Source: Mycobacterium sp. HUMS_12744610
GTDB taxonomy: Bacteria > Actinomycetota > Actinomycetes > Mycobacteriales > Mycobacteriaceae
Direction of reading: 5' to 3'
Assembly (NCBI RefSeq): GCF_041206865.1
Contig: NZ_JBGEDP010000001.1
Location: forward strand, 4,340,001-4,404,000
Length of the DNA stretch: 64,000 nucleotides
Shown: one piece after another, positions 10,372 through 19,011 of the stretch
Layout: every line of letters begins with the position of its first letter
Position numbering within the stretch: the stretch's first letter is position 1
Notes under the pieces: generated by a model
The model's database searches: none
Told to the model about the DNA's origin: nothing
What the model saw: only the letters and a program-made list of their open reading frames with translations
Made by a program: the position numbers and the translations under genes

Positions 10372-10549
10372 GTCCTCATCTTGCACCGTGGCCCGCCAGG
10401 TGGGGCGAGCAGACGCAAAAACACCCAGACTGCCGGCTTCGGCACTCCGAGCGTCTTCGCAATGCGCGGCGCCGGTCTGATCTACTTAGATGAACTCGAA
10501 GCGAAACCCATCTGTACGGCTCCGTCGGGCCACGCCGAGAGGAACCTCC

Positions 10550-11290
10550 GTGTCAGACGAGGAAACAGCCCAGCAACAGCAACAGCAAGCGCCGGCGGTC
10601 GTCGCGCGCGGCATTCAGAAGGCCGGACCGTGGGGTCCGGTCTTCGGACCGCTCGACTTGGACATCGAGGCGGGCGGAGTCACCGTGCTGACGGCGCCGG
10701 CCGGATCGGGACGGACCGCATTACTGATGAGCCTGGCCGGCCGGATGAAACCGACGACCGGAACGCTCGAGGTATTCGGTCGCAGGAAGGCCCGGGACAT
10801 CTTCGCGGTGTCCGCGTTGGCCGGCATCGAGCAACTCGACTCGGTGTTCGAGTCGGTCACCGTCCGCGATGTGATCACCGAGCAGTCCCGCTGGGACGCG
10901 CCGTGGTACCGATTGGTTCGCCGCGCCGGCGAACAGGAGCTGATTGCCATGTGCCGAAAGGTATTTGGCCAACTGCCGTTGCCACGTCTCAGCCAATACG
11001 TCGACCATCTCGATGAACTGGACGGGTTGCTGCTGCGCATAGCGCTGGCCAATACCGGCCGACCGCCACTGCTGGTGGTCGGCAGCGTCGACCAGGTAAC
11101 CAGCAACCGCGACCGCGAGGTCCTGGTCCGCCGCCTGGTCGACCTGGGCGAGCACCAGACGGTGATCACCTCGACTGTCAACGATGTACCGGATGGTCTG
11201 GGCATTCGGGCGCAGATCCCGCTAGCAGAACGGGGACTCGACCAACCCGCCGAACTGGAACCGGTCGAACAGCAGAAAGGCGACGACTGA
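10550..11290 (+). CDS. Degenerate ABC-type ATPase, partner of YhgE/Pip protein
   Basis: 246 residues beginning with a poly-Gln tract (residues 5-10 of SDEETAQQQQQQ). The Walker A is unusual, TAPAGSGRTALL (Arg instead of the usual Lys before Thr). Further on, the signature LSGGQ region is replaced by HLDELDGLLLRIALANTGRPP, and Walker B reads LLVVGSVDQV without the usual catalytic Glu. This is therefore an ABC-like fold that may bind but poorly hydrolyse ATP. The GTG at 10550 has GAGAGGAA upstream. Two bases separate its stop from the membrane-protein gene, so the two are one operon. Absent from this place in M. tuberculosis. Confidence 0.8.
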   Translation: MSDEETAQQQQQQAPAVVARGIQKAGPWGPVFGPLDLDIEAGGVTVLTAPAGSGRTALLMSLAGRMKPTTGTLEVFGRRKARDIFAVSALAGIEQLDSVFESVTVRDVITEQSRWDAPWYRLVRRAGEQELIAMCRKVFGQLPLPRLSQYVDHLDELDGLLLRIALANTGRPPLLVVGSVDQVTSNRDREVLVRRLVDLGEHQTVITSTVNDVPDGLGIRAQIPLAERGLDQPAELEPVEQQKGDD

Positions 11291-11292
11291 TC

Positions 11293-13206
11293 ATGCTTGC
11301 CGGAATGTCGCTGGGCACCGACCTCAAGCGCTACTCCCGCGGCACCATGCCGCGCCTGGCGCTGATCACGATCATCGCACTGCCACTGCTGTACGGGGCG
11401 ATGTACCTGTGGGCGTTTTGGAACCCGTTCGCGGCGGTCGACAAGATCCCGGTCGCGTTGGTCAACGAGGATCGCGGCGCGATCGCGGCGGGCCGTGAAC
11501 TGCGGGCCGGTGACCAGGTGGCCGAAGCGCTGCTGCGGTCCGGCCACCTGGATCTGCACCCGACGTCGGCAAGCCAAGCGGCAAAAGGGGTTTCCGACGG
11601 CACCTACTATTTCTCGATCACCCTGCCGCGCGACTTCAGTGCCGCCGTGGCATCGCCGGCGGGTCCGCACCCACGTGCGGCCGAGATCCAATTCCGCTTC
11701 AACGATGCCAACAACTACCTGGCATCGGTGATGGGGCAAAACGCCGCCCGGGAGGTGCTCAACCAGGTCAGCGCCAAGGTCGGCGAACAGGTCATCGGCA
11801 CGGCGCTGACACAGGTCACCGACGAGGTCAAGAAAGCGTCCGACAGCGCCGGCCAATTGGCGGATGGATCCCAAACCCTGGCGAAAAACCTTGCCGGCGC
11901 GCGTGACGGCGCGGCAACGCTGGCCGGCGGCACCCGGCAGCTGTCAAACGGTATCCAGCAGGCGACCGACCCGCTGCTGAAAATGCTGGACGACCTCGCC
12001 GCGTCGAACCTCGACGTGAACGAGGCCGGCACCGCGGCGACGTGGCTGGGCGACAGCATCAAGGAGTTGACCGACCGGATTGCCGCGCTCAACGTCAACT
12101 ACCAACAAGCCGCCGGGATCGTCAACCAGGTGGTGGACGGGTTGCGCGCCAACCCGGACCCGAATGTGCGGGGACTCGGCGACAGGCTCGACGCCGCGCA
12201 GCGCCTGCTCGCCACGAACAAAATGGACCCGGCCACCGACGAGGGCCTGGCCAAGTTGCGCGGCAAAACGCAACAGCTGGAAAACGACTTGGCCGATCCC
12301 AACAGCCGGTTGCGCACCGCGATAAACCAGACGCTCAACGGCGGCCTGCGGTCCGATCTTGTCGCATTGCGTACCGGTGCGTCCGCCGTCGATTCCGGTG
12401 CCGACAAGCTCCGCGGTGGGTTGCTGCAGCTGGCAGCCGGCAGCGACCGACTCGCCGCGGGCGCGCAGCAACTGGCCGGCGGGCTCGGGGAGGCCGACCA
12501 GCGCGTATCGACACTGACCGATCAGCAACGCATCCGGGTATCCCGGATCCTGGCGAATCCGGTCGGTGTCAATCTGGATTTCACCCATCAGGCCGCCACT
12601 TTCGGTACCGGGTTCGCGCCGTTCTTCTTGCCGCTCGCCTTGTTCATCGGCGCGCTGATCATCTGGATGTTGTTGACCCCGTTGCGAACTCGTGCCATCG
12701 TCGTCGGGCTGGGCGCATTACGGGTGGTGCTGGCCTCCTATTGGCCGGCTTTGTTGCTGGGGGTGTGCCAGGTGGCGCTGATGTATGCGGTGGTGCACTT
12801 CGGCGTCGGGTTGCACGCCGAGTACGCAGCGGGCATGGTGGCCTTCCTGATCCTGATCGTGGCGGCGTTCCTGGCGCTGATCCAGGCGTTCAACGCGGTT
12901 TTCGGCGTCGCGGTGGGCCGCGTGGTTACGCTGGCGTTCCTGATGTTCCAGCTGGTGTCCTCGGGCGGCGTGTACCCGGTGGAGACGACGGCGAAGCCGT
13001 TTCAGATCCTGCACCCTTACGATCCGATGACCTACGCGGTGAATGGGCTGCGGCAGTTGACGGTCGGCGGTATCGACGCCAGGATGTGGATCTCGGTGGG
13101 CGTGTTGTCCGGGGTGCTCGCCGCGTCACTGGCGGCGAGTGCATGGGCGGCCCGGCGCGATCGCCAGTTCACAATGGAACGACTCTATCCACCGATAGAA
13201 GTGTGA
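11293..13206 (+). CDS. YhgE/Pip-family membrane protein
   Basis: 637 residues. One N-terminal membrane span (ALITIIALPLLYGAMYLWAFWN) is followed by the family segment DKIPVALVNEDRG, then a large extracytoplasmic region (about residues 60-420) rich in helical repeats of the LADGSQTLAKNLAGARDGAATLAGGT type, and a C-terminal bundle of about five spans similar to ABC-2 permeases (from FGTGFAPFFLPLALFIGALIIW). Members include the phage infection protein Pip and EsaA of Gram-positive type VII secretion. With the preceding ATPase it looks like an exporter or secretion accessory; the substrate is unknown. Confidence 0.88.
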   Translation: MLAGMSLGTDLKRYSRGTMPRLALITIIALPLLYGAMYLWAFWNPFAAVDKIPVALVNEDRGAIAAGRELRAGDQVAEALLRSGHLDLHPTSASQAAKGVSDGTYYFSITLPRDFSAAVASPAGPHPRAAEIQFRFNDANNYLASVMGQNAAREVLNQVSAKVGEQVIGTALTQVTDEVKKASDSAGQLADGSQTLAKNLAGARDGAATLAGGTRQLSNGIQQATDPLLKMLDDLAASNLDVNEAGTAATWLGDSIKELTDRIAALNVNYQQAAGIVNQVVDGLRANPDPNVRGLGDRLDAAQRLLATNKMDPATDEGLAKLRGKTQQLENDLADPNSRLRTAINQTLNGGLRSDLVALRTGASAVDSGADKLRGGLLQLAAGSDRLAAGAQQLAGGLGEADQRVSTLTDQQRIRVSRILANPVGVNLDFTHQAATFGTGFAPFFLPLALFIGALIIWMLLTPLRTRAIVVGLGALRVVLASYWPALLLGVCQVALMYAVVHFGVGLHAEYAAGMVAFLILIVAAFLALIQAFNAVFGVAVGRVVTLAFLMFQLVSSGGVYPVETTAKPFQILHPYDPMTYAVNGLRQLTVGGIDARMWISVGVLSGVLAASLAASAWAARRDRQFTMERLYPPIEV

Positions 13207-13237
13207 CGTGTGCGCCGGTGCGATCCTCGCGACCCGG

Positions 13238-13257
13238 GTCCTCAGACGGGTGAGGAC
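13238..13257. terminator. Hairpin between convergent YhgE and gatA genes
   Basis: GTCCTCA and TGAGGAC form a perfect 7-bp stem with a 6-base loop. It overlaps the gatA stop codon region in the short gap between two convergent genes. There is no T-run, as is common for mycobacterial terminators, so the role is inferred from position only. Confidence 0.4.
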
Positions 13258-14735
13258 AGCGGGCCGCGGGCGGCCTCGTAGGCGGCGCCCACCCGGTAGA
13301 GGCGGTCGTCGGCCAGCGCGGGCGCCATGATCTGCAGGCCGACCGGCAGGCCGTCGTCGGGCGACAGCCCCGAGGGCACCGACATGCCGCAGTGCCCGGC
13401 CAGGTTCAGCGGCAGCGTGCACAGGTCGAACAGGTACATCGCCAGCGGGTCGTCGACCTTCTCGCCCAGCGGGAACGCGGTGGTCGGCGTCGCCGGCGAC
13501 ACCACGACGTCCACGGATTCGTAGGCCGCATCCAGGTCGCGGGCGATCAGCGTGCGCACCTTCTGCGCCTGGTTGTAGTAGGCGTCGTAGTAGCCGGCCG
13601 ACAGCGCGTAGGTGCCGATCATGATGCGCCGCTTGACCTCCGGGCCGAAACCGGCGGCGCGGGTCAGCGCCATCACCTCCTCGGCGCTGTGGGTGCCGTC
13701 GTCGCCGACCCGCAGGCCGTAGCGCATCGCGTCGAAGCGCGCCAGGTTGCTCGACACCTCCGACGGCAGGATCAGGTAATAGGCGGCCAGGGCGTAGTCG
13801 AAGTGCGGGCAGTCGACCTCGCTCACCTCGGCGCCCAGCTCCGTCAGCTGGTCGACGGCGGCCTGGAACGACGCGAGCACCCCCGGCTGGTAGCCCTCGC
13901 CGCGCAGCTGCTTGACCACCCCGACGCGCACGCCCCGCAGGTCGCCGGCCTGCCCGGCCCTGGCGGCGCCGACGACGTCGGGGATCTCGGCGGCCACGGA
14001 GGTGGAGTCGCGGCTGTCGTGCCCGGCGATGACCTGGTGCAGCAGCGCGGTGTCGAGCACGGTGCGCGCGCAGGGTCCGCCCTGGTCCAGCGACGACGCG
14101 CAGGCCACCAGCCCGTAGCGGGACACCGTGCCGTAGGTGGGTTTGACGCCGACGGTCGCGGTCAGCGCGGCGGGCTGGCGGATGGAGCCGCCGGTGTCGG
14201 AGCCGATGGCCAGCGGCGCCTGGAAGGCGGCCAGGGCCGCCGCGCTGCCGCCGCCGGAGCCGCCCGGCACCCGCTCGACGTTCCACGGGTTGCGGGTGGG
14301 GCCGTAGGCGGAGTTCTCGGTCGAGGAGCCCATCGCGAACTCGTCCATGTTGGTCTTGCCCAGGATCGGGATGCCGGCCGCGCGCAGCCGCAGCGTGACG
14401 GTGGCGTCGTAGGGGGAACGCCAGCCTTCCAGGATCTTGGAGCCGCAGGTGGTGGGCATGTCGATGGTGGTGAACACGTCCTTGAGCGCCAGCGGGACAC
14501 CGGCCAGCGTCGAGGGCAGCCGCTCGCCGGTGGCCACCGCGTTGGCAATCTGCTTGTCGACGGCCGCCGCCGCCGATAGCGCCTCGTCGGCCGCCACGTG
14601 CAGGAAGGCGTGGTACCGGTCGTCGGTGGCCGCGATCTGGTCCAGGCACGCCTGCGTCACCTCGGCCGACGTCAGCTCCCTGGCGGCGATCTTGGCGGCC
14701 AGCGTGGCGGCGTCCAGACGGATGATCTCGCTCAC
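13242..14735 (-). CDS. gatA: Glutamyl-tRNA(Gln) amidotransferase subunit A
   Basis: 497-residue amidase subunit of GatCAB that releases ammonia from glutamine. The amidase-signature triad is visible: Lys85 in ALKDVF, and the cis-Ser/Ser nucleophile region [12 protein letters not shown] with [12 protein letters not shown]. The ATG at 14735 overlaps the gatC stop by four bases (ATGA), implying coupled translation with gatC. Confidence 0.96.
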   Translation of the reverse strand: MSEIIRLDAATLAAKIAARELTSAEVTQACLDQIAATDDRYHAFLHVAADEALSAAAAVDKQIANAVATGERLPSTLAGVPLALKDVFTTIDMPTTCGSKILEGWRSPYDATVTLRLRAAGIPILGKTNMDEFAMGSSTENSAYGPTRNPWNVERVPGGSGGGSAAALAAFQAPLAIGSDTGGSIRQPAALTATVGVKPTYGTVSRYGLVACASSLDQGGPCARTVLDTALLHQVIAGHDSRDSTSVAAEIPDVVGAARAGQAGDLRGVRVGVVKQLRGEGYQPGVLASFQAAVDQLTELGAEVSEVDCPHFDYALAAYYLILPSEVSSNLARFDAMRYGLRVGDDGTHSAEEVMALTRAAGFGPEVKRRIMIGTYALSAGYYDAYYNQAQKVRTLIARDLDAAYESVDVVVSPATPTTAFPLGEKVDDPLAMYLFDLCTLPLNLAGHCGMSVPSGLSPDDGLPVGLQIMAPALADDRLYRVGAAYEAARGPLSSPV

Positions 14736-15031
14736 TCGACGTCCCCGAGGATCTGCGGGACGGCGAAGCGGCCGTCGACGGCCTCGGGCGCCGAGGCGAG
14801 CGCCTCCTGCTGGGTCAGGCAGGGCGCCTTCTCGTCCGGGCGCATCACGTTGACGTCCTTGAGCGGGTTGTCGGTGGCCTCCACGCCGCTGACGTCGACC
14901 GCCTGGACCTGGCTGACGTGGTTGAGGATGGCGTCGAGTTGGCCGGCGAAGCTATCCAGCTCGGTATCGGTCAGCGCCAGCCGGGACAGCCGGGCCAGGT
15001 GCGCGACCTCGTCGCGAGAGATCTGGGACAC
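14732..15031 (-). CDS. gatC: Glutamyl-tRNA(Gln) amidotransferase subunit C
   Basis: 99-residue belt subunit that stabilises the GatA-GatB complex. It starts [22 protein letters not shown], the family N-terminus, and has [22 protein letters not shown] and [21 protein letters not shown]. First gene of gatC-gatA; the 56-bp tandem repeat lies immediately upstream, between this start and the next gene. Confidence 0.95.
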   Translation of the reverse strand: MSQISRDEVAHLARLSRLALTDTELDSFAGQLDAILNHVSQVQAVDVSGVEATDNPLKDVNVMRPDEKAPCLTQQEALASAPEAVDGRFAVPQILGDVE

Positions 15032-15041
15032 GAGCGAAAAG

Positions 15042-15160
15042 CCTAGCCCGGCGACGATGCGGCGCCGCAGGCGCCGCTGAGGAGCCGGGCCATCAGACCT
15101 AGCCCGGCGACGATGCGGCGCCGCAGGCGCCGCTGAGGAGCCGGGCCATCAGACCTAGCC
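15042..15160. repeat. 56-bp MIRU-like tandem repeat, two copies plus a 7-bp stub
   Basis: Two identical 56-bp units start at 15042 and 15098, and a third begins at 15154 but diverges after CCTAGCC. Each unit contains CGACGATGC, the palindrome GCGCCGCAGGCGC and CGCTGAGGAGCCGGG, then CATCAGACCTAG. These elements resemble the outer parts of the mycobacterial interspersed repetitive unit (MIRU), which sits in intergenic regions and varies in copy number between strains. It lies between divergent gatC and the ACT-domain gene and may carry part of their promoters. Confidence 0.85.
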
Positions 15161-15242
15161 GGGCTCCGGCAGCGAGCGTGCAGCCGGCCGATCCGGGACG
15201 GCCGAAATGCTCCCGACACATCCCTGTGCGACAGTGTTGGCC

Positions 15243-15899
15243 GTGCCGTCGTATCTATTGCGCATCGAGCTGGCCGACCGCCCGGGCAGCCTCGGGTCGC
15301 TGGCCGTGGCGCTCGGTTCGGTGGGCGCCGACATCCTGTCGCTCGACGTGGTCGAGCGCGCCGCCGGGTATGCGATCGACGACCTTGTCATCGAACTGCC
15401 GGCCGGGGCGATGCCCGACAAGCTGATCACGGCCGCCGAGTCGCTGTCCGGCGTCCGGGTGGACAGCGTCCGCCCGCACACCGGGCGGCTGGAGGCGCAC
15501 CGGGAGCTCGAACTCCTCGACCGTGTCGCGGCGGCGGCCGGCAAGGGCTCCAAATTGCAGGTGCTGGCGAACGAGGCGCCCAGGGTGCTGCGGGTGAGCT
15601 GGTGCACGGTCCTGCACAGCGCGCAGGGCAAGGTGCACCGCCTGGCCGGCAGCACGGGCGCTCCGGAGACCAGGGCCGATTCAGCCCCCTGGCTGCCGAT
15701 CGAGCAGGCGGTCACGCTGGACAACACCGGGGACTGGGTGCCGCAGGCGTGGCGTGACATGGACACCACGATGGTCGCGGCGCCACTGGGCGACCCGCAC
15801 ACCGCGGTGGTGCTGGGCCGCCCCGGCCCCGACTTCCGCCCGTCGGAGGTGGCCCGGCTGGGCTACCTCGCGGGGATCGTGGCCACCATGCTGCGCTGA
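15243..15899 (+). CDS. ACT-domain protein (Rv3013 orthologue)
   Basis: 218 residues, the same length as M. tuberculosis Rv3013. Residues 1-70 form an ACT domain (PSYLLRIELADRPGSLGSLAVALGSVGADILSLDVVER) typical of ligand-sensing regulators. The C-terminal two-thirds (DTTMVAAPLGDPHTAVVLGRPGPDF) is a conserved actinobacterial extension without an assigned role. It probably senses an amino acid, but ligand and target are unknown. The GTG at 15243 is chosen so that the ACT domain begins at the N-terminus. Confidence 0.85.
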   Translation: MPSYLLRIELADRPGSLGSLAVALGSVGADILSLDVVERAAGYAIDDLVIELPAGAMPDKLITAAESLSGVRVDSVRPHTGRLEAHRELELLDRVAAAAGKGSKLQVLANEAPRVLRVSWCTVLHSAQGKVHRLAGSTGAPETRADSAPWLPIEQAVTLDNTGDWVPQAWRDMDTTMVAAPLGDPHTAVVLGRPGPDFRPSEVARLGYLAGIVATMLR

Positions 15900-15905
15900 G
15901 CCCGG

Positions 15906-16487
15906 TTATGCGGGCACGCGGTTCACCAGGCTGTCGTAGGTGGCGATGATCTTCTCGGTCTGCAGCGACTGACGGCCGGTGTCGCGGTGGGCGGTGACGA
16001 TGCCGGTCATCTCCCCCAGCTTGTCGCGGTCCTCGACGAGCACCCGGATCGCCGCATCGCTGAATCCCAACGCGGCCAGACATTCTTCGCGGCCGACCGG
16101 CCGTGCAGGCGAACTCGTTGAGCAAGCCCGGCGGCGTCGATGAATTTCCGCAGCGAAGCCTCGAGGTGGCCCAGGCCGTAGATGTCGAGTGTGCAGTGGT
16201 CCACCCGCACGACCGCCTCGATTGCTTCCAGCGCCCGCTTCTCCGACGACAGGCGCCCACACCGGGCAAGTCGCAGCGGATCGTCGTCAGACGAGCCGGC
16301 TACCACGGCGGCCCGGGCTCGGTCGATGACGTCGTCGTGAACTCCATTGGAAATCGCCAAGAACGGGCGGGGCACCCCGCGCCTGGCCAGGGACCGGCGA
16401 AATGCCTGGTCGGTGTGATCTCGTGGTCCACGGCTTGGGCGTGCACCACCATGAGACGCCAGGCCAGCCGGGAAGCCGCACTCTCCT
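15906..16487 (-). pseudogene. Glycosyltransferase pseudogene, 3' part
   Basis: C-terminal half of a GT4-type (GT-B fold) glycosyltransferase, separated from its N-terminal half (22195-22636) by mobile DNA. Recognisable pieces in different frames are RLAWRLMVVHAQAVDHEITP, then RPFLAISNGVHDDVIDRARAA and RLSSEKRALEAIEAV, then VGREECLAALGFSDAAIRVL ending LVNRVPA. At least two frameshifts (near 16390 and 16095) lie within it, so it is dead independently of the insertion. The left junction with the IS607-type remnant is near 16480-16490. There is no equivalent gene between Rv3013 and ligA in M. tuberculosis. Confidence 0.8.
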
Positions 16488-16558
16488 TTTGGGGGGCTGC
16501 CGGCTGTTGCGGGGTGAGTGGTCGGTAGTTGTCGGTGGTGTGCTGTAGGAACAACGGT

Positions 16559-17144
16559 ATGAACCTGGCGGCGTGGGCTGAGCGCAACGGTGTTGCGGGG
16601 GTGACCGCGGATCGCTGGTTTCGGGCCGGGCTGTTGCCGGTGTCGGCGCAGCGAGTGGGTCGGCCTATTCTCGTCGATGAGGAGCCGATCGGCGCGGCTG
16701 GTCGAAGATCACGGACGGCTGTCTATGCGCGGGTCTCGTCGGCGGATCAGAAGGCGGATTTGGATCGGCAGGTCGCGCGGGTGACTGCGTGGGCCACGGC
16801 CGAGCAGATAACTGTCGGCACGGTGGTGACCGAGGTCGGGTCGCGCGCTGAACGGGCATCGCCGTAAGTACCTTGCGTTGCTGCGTGATCCGGCGGTGAC
16901 GCGGATCGTGGTGGAGCACCGGGATCGGTTCTGTCGGTTCGGGTCGGAGTATGTCGAAGCGGCACTGGCCGCGCAGGGGCGTGAGCTGGTGGTGGACTCG
17001 GCGGAGGTCGATGCCGACCTGGTGCGCGATATGACCGAGATCCTCACCAGTATGTGCGCGCGGTTGTATGGCATACGCGCTGCACAGAACCGGGCCAAGC
17101 GCGCCCTTGCCGCTGCGGCATCCGACGGCGTGGAGGCGGCCTGA
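16559..17144 (+). pseudogene. IS607-family serine recombinase (TnpA), frameshifted
   Basis: MNLAAWAERNGVAGVTADRWF is the MerR-like helix-turn-helix start of IS607 resolvases, followed by the serine-recombinase catalytic start AVYARVSSADQKADLDRQ. One extra base in TCGCGCGCTG (about 16841-16850) shifts the frame; the protein then continues from about 16878 as LRDPAVTRIVVEHRDRFCRFG through the end LAAAASDGVEAA. It resembles the resolvases of mycobacterial IS1535-like elements. The tnpB remnant begins one base after its stop, the normal IS607 gene order. Confidence 0.88.
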
Positions 17145-17145
17145 G

Positions 17146-17385
17146 ATGCCGCGGTTCGAGGTTCCTGAGGGCTGGTGTGTGCAGGCGTTCCGGTTCACCC
17201 TGGACCCCACCGAGGACCAGGCCCGGTCGTTGGCCCGGCATTTCGGGGCTCGGCGCAAGGCATTCAACTGGACGGTAGCCACTCTCAAAGCTGATATGGC
17301 GGTGCTCGAAAGAGGCCTACGCCGATGGGATCGCCGGCGCCGCACGGCCGCCGAACAACCCCGAGACGGGGTGCAAGTCGCGTGA
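17146..17385 (+). pseudogene. IS607-family TnpB remnant, internally deleted
   Basis: The first 50 or so codons (PRFEVPEGWCVQAFRFTLDP, then ARSLARHFGARRKAFNWTVATLKAD) are a normal TnpB N-terminus. Instead of the remaining roughly 400 residues there is a short bridge that, in a shifted frame, reads SKEAYADGIAGA (a more central TnpB segment), followed by the ordinary C-terminal tail AEQPRDGVQVA. The RuvC catalytic core and zinc finger are therefore lost by at least two deletions. The product cannot be an active RNA-guided nuclease. Confidence 0.85.
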
Positions 17386-17603
17386 CCACTAAAGATCACT
17401 CACTTGCAACGGTCAGCAGGAAGTCCTGGGCGATGTAGCGCCGCTGCCCCTTGTGGCGCGACTCTTTGGGTGAGCACGGCGGGGTGGTGGTGCGTCATGT
17501 GGGTTGAGGACGGGCTGGGCGTGACGCCGACCGGCGGGCGGGTTGTGGGTGGTGCTGTCACGGTGAGGACGGTCGGTTTAGGGTCCGGGTGATCTTGAAA
17601 GTC

Positions 17604-17650
17604 GACGGCCCTTCCCACGTGCTTTGACTGGGCTACTGGGAAGGGCCGTC
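17604..17650. terminator. Strong 14-bp hairpin at the start of the transposon
   Basis: GACGGCCCTTCCCA and TGGGAAGGGCCGTC form a perfect 14-bp stem around a 19-base loop. It lies just before the DUF6431 gene and inside the candidate left end, so it could block read-through transcription into the transposon or form part of the transposase-binding end. No T-run follows. Confidence 0.55.
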
Positions 17651-17669
17651 CGAACGCCCGGAGGCGTCG

Positions 17670-18305
17670 TTGCTCAGTGTAGGTGTCGATCCTGTTGTTG
17701 TTGAACGTCAGTTGCGCTCGGGCGTGCTGAGCTGCCCGCGGTGCGGGCAGCGGTTGGCGCCGTGGGGGCACGCCGCGCCGCGGTTTGTGCGTCGTGCGAC
17801 GGCGGTGGTGGAGCGGATCTGGCCGCGGCGGGCGATCTGTTCGAGCGCGGCGGGCTGTGGCCGCTCACACGTGCTGCTACCCCGGTTCTGTCTGGGCCGG
17901 CGGGTCGACGCGGTTTCGGTGATTTGGGCGGCGCTGCTGGCCCGGGCGGCGGGTTGGGGGTGGCGGCGGATCTGCGCGGCGGCGGGTCGCCCGGCCTCCA
18001 CGGTTCGGGGCTGGCTGTCGCGGTTTTGCGTGCATGCCGAGTCGATCCGGGTCGGGTTCGCCCGGCTGGAACGCCACGCCAATACCGGCGCCGACATGGA
18101 TCGTCTGGCTCCTGCGGCAAGCCCGGTCGCCGATGCGGTCGCCCAGATCGGTGTGGCGTGCGCGGCGGTGCGCCGGGTGGCCGGTTCGGCCGTGTTCGAG
18201 GTGTCGGCGGCCGAGCTGGTGGCGGCGTGCTCGGGTGGCTGGCTGTTGGGGTCGGGGCCGCCGGCGGTGGCGGCGTTGTCGATCAACATGAGCCCGCGTC
18301 TGTGA
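17670..18305 (+). CDS. DUF6431-type zinc-ribbon/HTH transposon protein
   Basis: 211 residues. A zinc ribbon is formed by CPRCGQRLAPWGH and the later pair CSSAAGCGRSH. A winged-helix-like segment follows (WRRICAAAGRPASTVRGWLSRF). This resembles DUF6431 proteins found in front of rve transposases in actinobacterial elements; the role in transposition (end recognition or regulation) is an inference. The TTG at 17670 is the only reasonable start seen. The gene is 72 bp before the transposase start, on the same strand. Confidence 0.65.
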   Translation: MLSVGVDPVVVERQLRSGVLSCPRCGQRLAPWGHAAPRFVRRATAVVERIWPRRAICSSAAGCGRSHVLLPRFCLGRRVDAVSVIWAALLARAAGWGWRRICAAAGRPASTVRGWLSRFCVHAESIRVGFARLERHANTGADMDRLAPAASPVADAVAQIGVACAAVRRVAGSAVFEVSAAELVAACSGGWLLGSGPPAVAALSINMSPRL

Positions 18306-18377
18306 ACGGCCGCCTCGGCGCGTCAGGGTCGAGCGCGTCACTGCCGTCGACCGTGGGAAGCGTTGAGGTGCCAATAG

Positions 18378-19011
18378 ATGTCGAAGAAGAAGTCGCGGGC
18401 CGAGCGGGCGCGCGATATCGCGCTGTACCGGTATGCGCTGATTAGGCCGCTGGCCGATCCGGGCCTGTCAGCGACCGAGCGGGGTCGGCTGGTGCGGGAG
18501 CTGGCCGCCCAGGTGCATCTGGGCCCATCCGGTGAGCCGGTGACGGTGTCCCGCGCCAGCCTGGACCGCTGGATTAGGGCGTGGCGGGCCGGCGGGTTCG
18601 ACGCGCTGATCCCGCCCGAACGCCAGGTGGCCCCGCGCACCGACGCCGAGGTGTTGGAGCTCGCGGCGCGGCTCAAGCGCGAACACCCCGCCCGTACTGC
18701 GGCCCACATCGCCCGCATCGTGGAGGCCGAGCAGGGGTGGGCGCCCTCGGCGCGCACTTTGCAACGCCACTTCGCCCGGCTCGAGCTCAACACCCGCCCG
18801 GACGGCAACCCGCCGGCCGCGTTCGGCCGATTCGAGGCCGAGGCGCCCGACCAGATGTGGATCAGCGACGGGCTGCACGGCCCGATCGTCGCCGGCCGCC
18901 GGGCGGTGTTGTTCGCGCTGCTTGACGACCACTCCCGCTACGTGCCCGGGCACCGGTGGGGCCACGGCGAGGACACCCTGGGCATGCAGGCCGCGCGAGC
19001 CTGTCACGATT
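18378..19011 (+). pseudogene. DDE transposase, 5' part (split by an IS256-family element)
   Basis: About 211 residues of an rve-type transposase: an N-terminal helix-turn-helix (VSRASLDRWIRAWRAGGFDAL and ARTLQRHFARLELN) and the first catalytic region with the first Asp in DQMWISDGLHGP, followed by LFALLDDHSRYV. The frame ends in the inserted sequence just after ARACHD. The second Asp and the Glu lie in the 3' part beyond 20399, so neither half is functional. Confidence 0.88.

Noticed and set aside
10431..10455. Hairpin TGCCG-GCTT-CGGCA with a nearby T-run on the minus strand
   Set aside because: It lies upstream of pfkA on the strand where the T-run would count, the stem is only 5 bp, and no gene ends there.
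15042..15160. Possible CRISPR array
   Set aside because: The 56-bp units are directly joined with no unique spacers; it is a minisatellite of MIRU type.
17146..17385. Active TnpB RNA-guided nuclease
   Set aside because: The RuvC residues and the zinc finger are absent.
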